In this document: in pieces, positions 15,987 to 23,687 of the stretch
How the letters are laid out: each line of letters starts with the position of its first letter
Numbering within the stretch: position 1 is the first letter of the stretch
Origin: Firmicutes bacterium CAG:822
GTDB lineage: Bacteria; Bacillota_I; Bacilli_A; RF39; UBA660
Length of the DNA: 50,088 nt
NCBI GenBank assembly: GCA_000432855.1
Contig: HF990829.1
Span: 1-50,088 of the forward strand
Reading direction: 5' to 3'
Made by a program: the position numbers and the translations under genes
Notes under the pieces: model-generated
What the model saw: the letters and a program-made list of their open reading frames with translations, nothing else
Databases searched by the model: none
What the model was told of the DNA's origin: nothing

Positions 15987-17739
15987 TTTCTAGTTCCTCC
16001 TTTGAAAGTTGTGATAAAGCTATTTGTTTATAGACATCACAAGTTTTTAGTAATTCTTTGTGGGTTCCGATACCGACACATTTACCGCTATCTAGGACAA
16101 CGATTTTATCGGCATTCATAATAGTTCCAATTCTTTGAGCAACAATTAAGCTAGTCGCATTTTTCGTATAGTTTTTTAATTCTTTACGAAGAACGGCATC
16201 GGTTTTGTAATCTAAGGCTGAAAATGAATCATCAAAGATATATATTTCTGGTTCTCTAGCAATAGCTCTGGCAATAGCTAATCTTTGTTTTTGACCACCA
16301 GAAACGTTAGTTCCACCTTGGGCAATATGAGTTTCATATTGGTCATCCATTTTTTCGATGAATTCATCAGCTTGGGCGACAATAGCAGCGTCTTTGATTT
16401 TTTCTTTGCTTATTTCTTCTTTACCGTTATCACCATAACTAATATTATAGTTTACGGTTCCAGCAAACATAACGGCTTTTTGTGGTACATAACCAAGTTT
16501 ATTATTTAAAGCTTCAGTTTTATACTCTTTAACATTAATACCATCGATTAATACTTCACCTTCAGTGACATCGTAAAATCTTGGTACTAAGTTGATTAAG
16601 GTTGATTTACCACTACCAGTTGAACCGATAAAGGCAATTGTTTCACCTTGGTTTGCTTTAAATGAAATATTTTCTAGAACATATTCATCCGCGTCTGGAT
16701 ATTTGAAGGAAACGTTTTTAAATTCAACAGTTCCTTTTTCTTTTGTTTCTCCATCGAATGTACCTGGAATAATTTTTTGCTTAGTATCTAATACTTCATT
16801 AATTCTTTTAGCAGAGACACTAGCTCTTGGTAAAATCATGAAAATCATAGCAAGCATTAAGAATGACATAATAACTTGCATAGCATATGAACTAAAGACA
16901 ATCATATTACCAAATATAGTTATCTTATCGGCTAGAATAGAATTTTGAATTAGTCCAGCACCTATAAAGTATATTGATAAGGTTAATCCATACATGATTA
17001 AATACATAACAGGCATCATAATGGCAAATTTCTTTTGGTTGAAAAGTTGTAAGTTAGTAAGATTGTTATTTACTTTATCGAATTTATTTTCTTGATATTT
17101 TTCCGCATTGAAAGCTCTAACAACTCTAATACCAGTTAAGTTTTCGCGAGTAATACCATTAATTTTATCGATTAATTTTTGAACGATTTTAAATCTTGGG
17201 ATAACAATAATCATAAGGCTGATGATTACTCCAAGTAGTATTAAAACGGCAACACCAGTAACGGCACTCCATTGCCATCCTTTGTCTAAAATTTTAGTGA
17301 TGGCCCAAACGGCGGTAATTGGAGCTTTAACGAGTAGTTGTAACCCTAGTGCAATCAACATTTCAATTTGGGTAACGTCATTAGTTGTTCTTGTAATTAG
17401 ACTGCTGGTTTGAAAGCTTTTTATTTCTTCGGTATCTAAATTTTCAACTTTTTCAAAAATTTGTTTTCTTGTGTTTCTAGAAAATTCAGAAGCAATGAAG
17501 GCGGCAAAGTATCCAGCAGATGCTGCAAATATTAAACTACCTAAAGCGCATAAAACCATGTATGCACCATTTAAGATAATTTCACTCATTTCACTGCCTT
17601 CTGTTTGGACAAGTACCGTAATTTCAGACATGTAGTCTGGGATTTTAAGTTCTAGCCAAACTTGGCCAACAATTAAAATGACACAGAATATTGCATAAAG
17701 CCATTCTTTTTTAGTTAAATTTTTTAGTAATTTTAACAT
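15979..17739 (-). CDS. ABC exporter half-transporter with degenerate catalytic Walker B
   Basis: 586 residues with six membrane helices and an ATPase domain: Walker A GSTGSGKST, signature VSGGQKQRL, Walker B IYIFDDSFSALD, switch VAQRIGT. The catalytic Glu is replaced by Asp (FDDS) and the H-loop His by Gln. This is the hallmark of the degenerate subunit in heterodimeric exporters such as TM287/288 and BmrCD. The partner encoded downstream keeps the canonical residues. The start overlaps the end of the MarR gene by seven bases, so all three are one operon. Confidence 0.92.
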   Translation of the reverse strand: MLKLLKNLTKKEWLYAIFCVILIVGQVWLELKIPDYMSEITVLVQTEGSEMSEIILNGAYMVLCALGSLIFAASAGYFAAFIASEFSRNTRKQIFEKVENLDTEEIKSFQTSSLITRTTNDVTQIEMLIALGLQLLVKAPITAVWAITKILDKGWQWSAVTGVAVLILLGVIISLMIIVIPRFKIVQKLIDKINGITRENLTGIRVVRAFNAEKYQENKFDKVNNNLTNLQLFNQKKFAIMMPVMYLIMYGLTLSIYFIGAGLIQNSILADKITIFGNMIVFSSYAMQVIMSFLMLAMIFMILPRASVSAKRINEVLDTKQKIIPGTFDGETKEKGTVEFKNVSFKYPDADEYVLENISFKANQGETIAFIGSTGSGKSTLINLVPRFYDVTEGEVLIDGINVKEYKTEALNNKLGYVPQKAVMFAGTVNYNISYGDNGKEEISKEKIKDAAIVAQADEFIEKMDDQYETHIAQGGTNVSGGQKQRLAIARAIAREPEIYIFDDSFSALDYKTDAVLRKELKNYTKNATSLIVAQRIGTIMNADKIVVLDSGKCVGIGTHKELLKTCDVYKQIALSQLSKEELENA

Positions 17740-18182
17740 ATTTTCATCCTTTCTTTTTCTATATTTTGATTCATTTTAGTAAGCACTGATAAAAAGATGT
17801 CTAAATCTTTTTGGTCAATGCCTCTAATAATAGTTTTTTCGACGTTGTTTAAAGTTTTTTTGACAGTTTCAAAACTAATGAGAGCTTTATCACTTAGAAT
17901 AATTTCTTTTATTCTAGTATCAGCTTTATCTGGGACTTTAGAAATGAGGCCGTTCTTTTCCATTGTTTTTAAAATCTCAGATAAGGTAGCTCTTCTTAAA
18001 TTTAATGCATTTCCGATATCTCTTTGGTAAACTTTGTTACCTTTTCTAGAGATAATGTAATGGAGAATTTGCATTTGAGCAGGCGTTGGAAATTCCTTTT
18101 TTTCTACGCCTATTTCACAGATGTATCTAATTATTTCGTGATTTAGGTTTTTTATCTGATATGTTACCCTTTTATTTTCCAT
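17733..18182 (-). CDS. MarR family transcriptional regulator
   Basis: 149 residues with winged-helix architecture: IGNALNLRRATLSEILKTM as recognition helix region, GLISKVPDKADTRIKEIILSD as wing. It starts the operon with the two ABC exporter genes, so it probably represses them and itself and is relieved by an exported compound. An AGAGGTG site precedes the ATG. A palindrome lies exactly over the -10 box of the promoter. Confidence 0.92.
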   Translation of the reverse strand: MENKRVTYQIKNLNHEIIRYICEIGVEKKEFPTPAQMQILHYIISRKGNKVYQRDIGNALNLRRATLSEILKTMEKNGLISKVPDKADTRIKEIILSDKALISFETVKKTLNNVEKTIIRGIDQKDLDIFLSVLTKMNQNIEKERMKIC

Positions 18183-18208
18183 AAATTCACCTCTTTAATA
18201 CCCTGCGT

Positions 18209-18242
18209 AGTACATTTTAGTACTTATTAAAATAATTGTCAA
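18209..18242 (-). promoter_or_regulatory. marR-ABC operon promoter with palindromic operator
   Basis: TTGACA (18237-18242), 17-base spacer, TAAAAT (18214-18219). The -10 box is framed by AGTAC and GTACT (18209-18224), an inverted repeat with a six-base centre. A bound MarR dimer would block polymerase. Confidence 0.75.
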
Positions 18243-18293
18243 TAACCTAACAAAAACATTTTACACTTTGCATATTTTCCCATAATTTACATT

Positions 18294-18318
18294 TAAAAAG
18301 ATAAGCAGAACTTATCTT
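18294..18318 (-). terminator. Terminator of the first polysaccharide deacetylase gene
   Basis: AAGATAAG (18298-18305), loop CAGAA, CTTATCTT (18311-18318), T-rich tail on the minus strand. Overlaps the stop codon. Confidence 0.75.
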
Positions 18319-19174
18319 AATTGTTGATATGATGATGAATTTGTGGGGTGTTTTTAGTTATTTTGGCAAAAGTATAGCCATTAGCTTTAGCATATTTAAT
18401 AATATCTCTTAAGGCATCTTTGGTAGAGGCTTTAGTGGAAAGGTCATGCATTAAAATTATATTAGTTCCACTATGTAGTCTATTCGTTACATTTGCATAA
18501 ATGCATTCTTTAGTTAAATTTCCGGAGGCATCTTCACTGTCGATATTCCAATCAAAGTAATAGAATGATTTTTCAGTTAATTTACTAGTGATTCTAGTGA
18601 TGATACCTGGATTATATTTTTTAGATATGGTATTGGAAGAACCACCGGGCAATCTTATAATTCGTGATTTAACTCCTGTTATTTGAAAGACTTTTTGTCT
18701 GATTTCATTTAAGTCGTTAAAGTAATTTTCATCAGATGAATAAACATAACTATAATTATGAGTAGATGTATGAAGACCAATAGTGTGGTTTTCAGCTTGC
18801 ATTCTTCTAACTACATCGGCATATTTATCAATTTGTCTAGATGTTACAAAGAAGGTGGCTGGAACGTTTTCTTCTTTTAAAATGTCTAATATTTCTTCGG
18901 TTAAATAACTAGGCCCATCGTCAAAGGTTAGATAAATAGTTTTATCGGAAATTATCGATGGATTGATATTTTCTTTTTTTATTTGTTTTATTTTTGGGTA
19001 TTGTATTGATTTAGTATAACTAACTAATGGTTTTATTTCTTTAAAAGCTGGTCTTGGGGTATTTATTTTAATTAAATAACTTATAAAGACAATGATATTT
19101 AAAAGTAAACAGATAATAATGATAATAGGAACTTTGTATTTTATGATGTAATTTTTAATGTCTTGATACTGCAT
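18317..19174 (-). CDS. Membrane-anchored polysaccharide deacetylase (NodB domain)
   Basis: Carbohydrate esterase family 4 enzyme, likely acting on peptidoglycan or another N-acetylated cell-wall glycan. An N-terminal membrane helix (about 13-33) and linker are followed by the NodB domain: TFDDGPSYL (catalytic and metal Asp), HTSTHNYSYV (metal His pair), RLPGGSS, DWNIDSEDASG and NIILMHDLS (catalytic His region). The start is the ATG after AGGTGAGAAGT; the longer frame begins at a GTG inside that site. Paralogue of the next gene upstream; their catalytic domains align almost throughout. Confidence 0.92.
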   Translation of the reverse strand: MQYQDIKNYIIKYKVPIIIIICLLLNIIVFISYLIKINTPRPAFKEIKPLVSYTKSIQYPKIKQIKKENINPSIISDKTIYLTFDDGPSYLTEEILDILKEENVPATFFVTSRQIDKYADVVRRMQAENHTIGLHTSTHNYSYVYSSDENYFNDLNEIRQKVFQITGVKSRIIRLPGGSSNTISKKYNPGIITRITSKLTEKSFYYFDWNIDSEDASGNLTKECIYANVTNRLHSGTNIILMHDLSTKASTKDALRDIIKYAKANGYTFAKITKNTPQIHHHINN

Positions 19175-19191
19175 ACTTCTCACCTACTACA

Positions 19192-19220
19192 ATTATACCT
19201 TAAAATATAAGGTTTTTCAA
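19192..19220 (-). promoter_or_regulatory. Promoter of the first deacetylase gene
   Basis: TTGAAA (19215-19220), 17-base spacer, TATAAT (19192-19197). The spacer carries an inverted repeat CCTTA-N5-TAAGG, a possible operator. Confidence 0.75.
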
Positions 19221-19237
19221 AGGTTTGGCTACTTTAT

Positions 19238-19267
19238 AGAAAAAGTCTACTTTTTTTTGGTAGACTT
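19238..19267 (-). terminator. Terminator of the second deacetylase gene
   Basis: AAGTCTAC (19243-19250) pairs with GTAGACTT (19260-19267), tail CTTTTTC on the minus strand. Overlaps the stop codon. Confidence 0.8.
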
Positions 19268-20672
19268 AATTATTAACATGATGAGTTACCATAGGTGTAC
19301 TCATGGTTATTTTGGCAAAGGTATAGCCATTATTTTTACCATATCTAATGATATTTCTCAAAGCATCTCTAGTATAAGGTTTAATATCATGCATTAAAAC
19401 GACGTTTGATTTGTTTTTACTTAATGATTTAACAACATAATTATAAACCCCACTAGAACTTGTTGTTTCACCGGCATCACCTGATGATATATTCCAGTCG
19501 AAGTAGTGGTAACCCTTATTTACAACATCTTTTGTTAAAATAGTCATGATACCTTTAGAATATTTTTTGGATATAGTATTAGAAGATCCACCAGGGAATC
19601 TGATTATTTTAGATTCATAACCGGTTATTCTTTTGACTCTGTTTTGGACTTGCAACAAATCATTATAATAGCTATTAACAGATTTATATACGGTAGCATA
19701 ATTATGTGACGCGGTGTGTAGTCCAACGGTGTGTCCTTCATCATATTCTCTTTTAATCAAGGAATCTGGTCCACTATTAGTCACAAAGAAGGTGGCTGGA
19801 ACATTTTCCTCTTTTAAAATATCTAATATGACATTGGTAGTCCCTTGTTTGGGGCCGTCATCAAAGGTTAAATAAATAACTCCTTTATTAGGACCTGAAT
19901 TATTATTAACTGGTTTAGAGATAACTTTAACAGTTCTTTCTACTACTGCTTGATTACCTGTCATGTCTTTTACTGTATAAGTTATTTTATAAGTTCCAAG
20001 TTTATTTGGATTAACGGTACCACTTTTGACAACATTATTTGTAATATCATTATCACAGTTATCGGTAGCGGTATAACCTGGCTCTTTCCAAGTATTACCT
20101 AAATATAAAGTAATGGTTTTATTACCTTTTAGAGTGATAGTTGGGGCTATTTTATCTTCTTTGGTTATTGTTCTAGTTATTTCAGCAGTATTTCCAGAAG
20201 AATCTTTTACAGAATATGAAATTATACCATCTTTAGTTGTTATTTTAACATTTTTAGTAATGTCACCATCATAATTATCAGTAGCTTTATAGCCTTCTTC
20301 TTTGTATTCGGCGTTTGGACATATTGATATGTTTTCATTACCGGTTAAAGTTATAATAGGTTTTTCATCATCAATTAATTTTACTTTTCGCACTTTTTTA
20401 AAGGTAATACCATTGATTTTGACTTCATAAATTATTTTATAAGTTCCAAGTTTTTTAGAGTTAATTTTATTTTTTATTTTGATATCTTTGGTGTAATCTT
20501 TACCAAATTTAGTTACTTTATAACCAGGATCTTTATATTTTTCGCCATATTTTAATTCAATAGTATCGCCTTTATTTAGCTTAAATTCTGGTGGTAAAAA
20601 AAGAAAAAAGATAATTCCAACAAGTAATAGTATAGTAACAACAATAATACCAATAACATACTTCTTTTTCAT
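19266..20672 (-). CDS. Polysaccharide deacetylase with three bacterial Ig-like (DUF5011-type) repeats
   Basis: 468 residues. A membrane helix (about 5-26) leads into three Ig-like repeats of about 75 residues. Each has the pattern YKDPGYKVT / YKEEGYKATDNYDGDIT / WKEPGYTATDNCDNDIT and ends in a LGTYKITYTVKD-like strand; the middle one is shortened. A NodB domain follows from about residue 265: TFDDGPKQG, HTASHNYATV, RFPGGSS, DWNISSGDAGE, NVVLMHDIKP. The repeats probably space the enzyme through the cell wall. It lies nine bases after queH, so it is co-transcribed with it. Confidence 0.92.
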   Translation of the reverse strand: MKKKYVIGIIVVTILLLVGIIFFLFLPPEFKLNKGDTIELKYGEKYKDPGYKVTKFGKDYTKDIKIKNKINSKKLGTYKIIYEVKINGITFKKVRKVKLIDDEKPIITLTGNENISICPNAEYKEEGYKATDNYDGDITKNVKITTKDGIISYSVKDSSGNTAEITRTITKEDKIAPTITLKGNKTITLYLGNTWKEPGYTATDNCDNDITNNVVKSGTVNPNKLGTYKITYTVKDMTGNQAVVERTVKVISKPVNNNSGPNKGVIYLTFDDGPKQGTTNVILDILKEENVPATFFVTNSGPDSLIKREYDEGHTVGLHTASHNYATVYKSVNSYYNDLLQVQNRVKRITGYESKIIRFPGGSSNTISKKYSKGIMTILTKDVVNKGYHYFDWNISSGDAGETTSSSGVYNYVVKSLSKNKSNVVLMHDIKPYTRDALRNIIRYGKNNGYTFAKITMSTPMVTHHVNN

Positions 20673-20681
20673 ACAACACTC

Positions 20682-21296
20682 CTATTTATTTTGATATTCT
20701 AAAGCTTCATTTAATGAATATTTGCACCCACAATAGTGCTGGCGATAAAGGTCATATTTTTTTGCTAGTTCATTACTTCTTTTATAACCTTCTTTTTTCT
20801 TGAAATCAGAATATAAGTATTTAACATTATATTCTTTAGATAATACTTCGCCTATTTTATTTAATCTTTGACTATCTTTATAAGGACTGACGGATAACGT
20901 GGTAGTGAAATAATCATAATGTTTTTTACTAGCTATTTTAGCGGTTTTTTCTAATCTTAAATAGAAACATTTGGTACATCTTGTACCACCTTCTTTTTCG
21001 TTTTCTAGTCCTTTAGCTATATGATCAAATTCTTTATTTAAGTAACCAATTTCTAATAATTTGACTTTTAAATTCATTTTACTAATTATTTCTTTTTGGG
21101 TGTTTAAACGTTTTAGATATTCTTCTTTGGGATAAATATTAGGGTTATAATACAAAATTGTTATATCAAAAAAAGGGTAAAGCCTTTCGATTACTGAGCT
21201 ACTGCAGACACCACAACAAGCGTGCAATAGAAGTTTGGGTTTACTTTGTAAGTTTTTAATGATATCTTCCATGATTAAATTATAATTTGTTTTCAT
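20682..21296 (-). CDS. queH: Epoxyqueuosine reductase QueH
   Basis: Last step of queuosine synthesis for tRNA, the non-cobalamin alternative to QueG. 204 residues, formerly DUF208. The Cys motifs that bind the iron-sulfur cluster and a second metal are present: LLHACCGVCSS (Cys27, Cys28, Cys31), GTRCTKCFYLR and QHYCGCKYS. TTLSVSPYKD is also typical. Ribosome site AAGGGTGAT. First gene of an operon with a polysaccharide deacetylase, a pairing without an obvious functional link. Confidence 0.93.
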   Translation of the reverse strand: MKTNYNLIMEDIIKNLQSKPKLLLHACCGVCSSSVIERLYPFFDITILYYNPNIYPKEEYLKRLNTQKEIISKMNLKVKLLEIGYLNKEFDHIAKGLENEKEGGTRCTKCFYLRLEKTAKIASKKHYDYFTTTLSVSPYKDSQRLNKIGEVLSKEYNVKYLYSDFKKKEGYKRSNELAKKYDLYRQHYCGCKYSLNEALEYQNK

Positions 21297-21320
21297 ATAA
21301 TCACCCTTAAGCCTAAGGAT

Positions 21321-21329
21321 ATTATATCA
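21321..21329 (-). promoter_or_regulatory. Extended -10 promoter of queH
   Basis: TGA-TATAAT on the minus strand, 25 bases before the queH start and directly after the gpmI stop. No clear -35 box. Confidence 0.6.
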
Positions 21330-21332
21330 TAA

Positions 21333-22823
21333 TTATTTCACGATTAAAATATCGCCAGTCATTTCTTTTGGTATTTTGACTTTTAAAAGTGTTAAGATGG
21401 TTGGAGCAATATCGGCTAGTTTACCATTTTTTAAAGTAATTTCTTTATTAGTGATTAAAAACGGGACTGGATTTACAGAATGAGATGTAATGATATTATT
21501 ATCGCTATCTAACATATAATCACAGTTACCATGGTCGGCAGTGATTAATAATGTACCATTTAGTTCACTGATTTTTTGATATATTTTACCGATACATTCA
21601 TCAACGGCTTCTAAAGCTTTGACAGTAGCTTCAAAATTACCAGTATGACCAACCATATCACCGTTCGCGAAGTTTAAAATTATGACATCATAGTTATTTA
21701 TTTTAGAAAGCAAAGTGTCAGTTATTTCATATGCGCTCATTTCTGGTTTTAAGTCATAGGTGGCAACTTTTGGCGATGGAATTAGTATTTGATCACAATT
21801 TTGAAGTTTATCTTTATTTTCGCCATCAAAGAAGTATGTGACATGTGCATATTTTTCAGTTTCGGCAATTCTGAGTTGTTTTAAACCATTTTTTTCTAAC
21901 ACTTTACCTAAATAGTTAGTAATTTTTGGATGAGTAAATAGAGTTGTACATATAACATTACTATCAACAGGCATCATAGTAACTAATTTTAAGTTAGGAA
22001 TAAACTTTCTTTTAAAATCATAAAATTCCGGGTTAGATAAAGCAGTAAAAAGTTCTCTTAGACGGTCTGGTCTAAAATTAAAAACTAAAATACCATCGTT
22101 TTCTTTGATAATACCATTAGTAACAGAGAATGGTTCGATAAATTCGTCAGTGATATTTTGTCTATAACTTTCTTCAATTTTTTCTTCAATGTTATATGTT
22201 TTGGTTTCATTTGTCATTTCATCGTAGGCCTTTTTTATTCTATTCCAACGGTTATCGCGGTCCATTGCATAGTATCTACCACTAACGGTTGCGATTGCAC
22301 CAGTATTTGTTTCTTTGATTTTGTCTTGTAACATCTTAATAAATTTTAAGGCTTCATGTGGGGTGGTGTCCCTACCATCGGTAAAAATATGATAGTAAAT
22401 GTGACTTATTTTTTCGTCTTTTAAAATATCGATTAAACCTAATAAATGGTTAATATGAGAATGGATACCGCCGTCACTAAGTAGTCCACATATATGAAGG
22501 TCAGATTTATATTTTTTGACATGTTTAATTAAAGCTTTGTATTCTTTGTTTTTTTTGATTTCATCTTTTTCTAAAGCTTCAGTGATGATATCAATTGATT
22601 GTTTAGGAACTCTACCAGTTCCAATGTTGATGTGCCCTACTTCACTATTTCCCATTTGACCTTTTGGCAAACCAACATATGGCCCACTGGCTTCTAAGGT
22701 GGTATGTGGATATTCATTAAATAATTTATCTAAATTGGGAGTTTTAGCGGTATTTAAGGCATTTCCGTGAGTGTTTGGTCTGATACCTACTCCATCTAAA
22801 ATACATAATAATAATGGTTTCAT
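21333..22823 (-). CDS. gpmI: 2,3-bisphosphoglycerate-independent phosphoglycerate mutase
   Basis: Glycolytic enzyme interconverting 3- and 2-phosphoglycerate. 496 residues, within the usual range of about 510. Motifs: LLCILDGVG (metal Asp), MGNSEVGHINIGTGR (phosphorylated Ser), DGRDTTPHEAL, SGRYYAMDRDNRW, FNFRPDRLREL and LITADHGNCDYM (metal ligands). It lies away from the usual gap-pgk-tpi-eno cluster. It has an extended -10 promoter after the terminator of the prepilin peptidase gene. Confidence 0.96.
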   Translation of the reverse strand: MKPLLLCILDGVGIRPNTHGNALNTAKTPNLDKLFNEYPHTTLEASGPYVGLPKGQMGNSEVGHINIGTGRVPKQSIDIITEALEKDEIKKNKEYKALIKHVKKYKSDLHICGLLSDGGIHSHINHLLGLIDILKDEKISHIYYHIFTDGRDTTPHEALKFIKMLQDKIKETNTGAIATVSGRYYAMDRDNRWNRIKKAYDEMTNETKTYNIEEKIEESYRQNITDEFIEPFSVTNGIIKENDGILVFNFRPDRLRELFTALSNPEFYDFKRKFIPNLKLVTMMPVDSNVICTTLFTHPKITNYLGKVLEKNGLKQLRIAETEKYAHVTYFFDGENKDKLQNCDQILIPSPKVATYDLKPEMSAYEITDTLLSKINNYDVIILNFANGDMVGHTGNFEATVKALEAVDECIGKIYQKISELNGTLLITADHGNCDYMLDSDNNIITSHSVNPVPFLITNKEITLKNGKLADIAPTILTLLKVKIPKEMTGDILIVK

Positions 22824-22853
22824 TTTATTCGCCTCTTTCTATTTTCTTTATTT

Positions 22854-22862
22854 ATTATACCA
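22854..22862 (-). promoter_or_regulatory. Extended -10 promoter of gpmI
   Basis: TGG-TATAAT on the minus strand, about 30 bases upstream of the start; -35 region weak. Confidence 0.55.
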
Positions 22863-22888
22863 TGAATAGTTAAAATGATGTAATATAG

Positions 22889-22916
22889 TAGAAAAAATTG
22901 GTAATCAAACCAATTT
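22889..22916 (-). terminator. Terminator of the gspF-prepilin peptidase operon
   Basis: AAATTGGT (22895-22902) pairs with ACCAATTT (22909-22916), T tail on the minus strand. Overlaps the stop codon. Confidence 0.75.
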
Positions 22917-23677
22917 TAACGATAAAAATTTATAATCATTTCTAAATTAAACTGTAATAAGAGTAATAATGTAGCTCCAGCAGCTAAAAAAGGTCCGAAT
23001 GGAATGACATGATCTTTCTCTTTATATAGGATCAAAAGCGCTAATGGAAGACCGATTAAGGAACCAACAAATATTGATAAAATAGCGATTGGATAAGATA
23101 AAACCATACCAAATATAAATAGTAATTTTATGTCTCCGCCACCCATTGATTCTTTTTTGAATAAAAAGTCACCAAACTTCTTAAGTATAAACATTGTTAA
23201 GAAAGCTAAAAGACCATTTAATAATGAATATAGAGCTGCATTTAAGCCGTTAATAATTAATATTTCAATAAATAATAAAATTCCAAAAGTTATTAGTGCC
23301 CCATCGGATATGATAAGGTAGTGATAATCACTGACGACAATTATAATCATTAGAGATACAAAGGTTAAAGCGATTATTAATTCTGGTGTTAAGCCATAAG
23401 ATATATATGATAAAACAAATAATACACCAGTTAATGTTTCGAATATAGGATAAAATAACGATATTTTTTTATGACAATGTTTACATTTACCTTTTTGAAA
23501 GATATATGATAAAACGGGAATTAGTTCAAAAAACGTTAATTTATGATTACAATTTGTACAATGACTGGGAGGATAGACAATTGATTCCCCTTTAGGAATT
23601 CTATACCCCACTACATTGTAAAAGGAACCAAGAATAGTTCCTAGAATGAATAAAAATATACCAATTGCGACTTCCAT
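22916..23677 (-). CDS. Prepilin peptidase (type IV leader peptidase, A24)
   Basis: Membrane aspartic protease that cleaves and may methylate type IV prepilins or pseudopilins. The N-terminal domain has two Cys pairs (HCTNCNHK and GKCKHCHKK, a zinc ribbon) and the LGSFYNVVGYRIPKGESI motif. The catalytic Asp residues are in VVSDYHYLIISD and in MGGGDIKLL. About eight membrane helices. The longer frame starts inside gspF without a ribosome site; the ATG at 23677 has AAGGGTGATGTT before it. It lies ten bases after gspF. No pilin gene or assembly ATPase lies nearby. Confidence 0.92.
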   Translation of the reverse strand: MEVAIGIFLFILGTILGSFYNVVGYRIPKGESIVYPPSHCTNCNHKLTFFELIPVLSYIFQKGKCKHCHKKISLFYPIFETLTGVLFVLSYISYGLTPELIIALTFVSLMIIIVVSDYHYLIISDGALITFGILLFIEILIINGLNAALYSLLNGLLAFLTMFILKKFGDFLFKKESMGGGDIKLLFIFGMVLSYPIAILSIFVGSLIGLPLALLILYKEKDHVIPFGPFLAAGATLLLLLQFNLEMIINFYR

Positions 23678-23687
23678 AACATCACCC

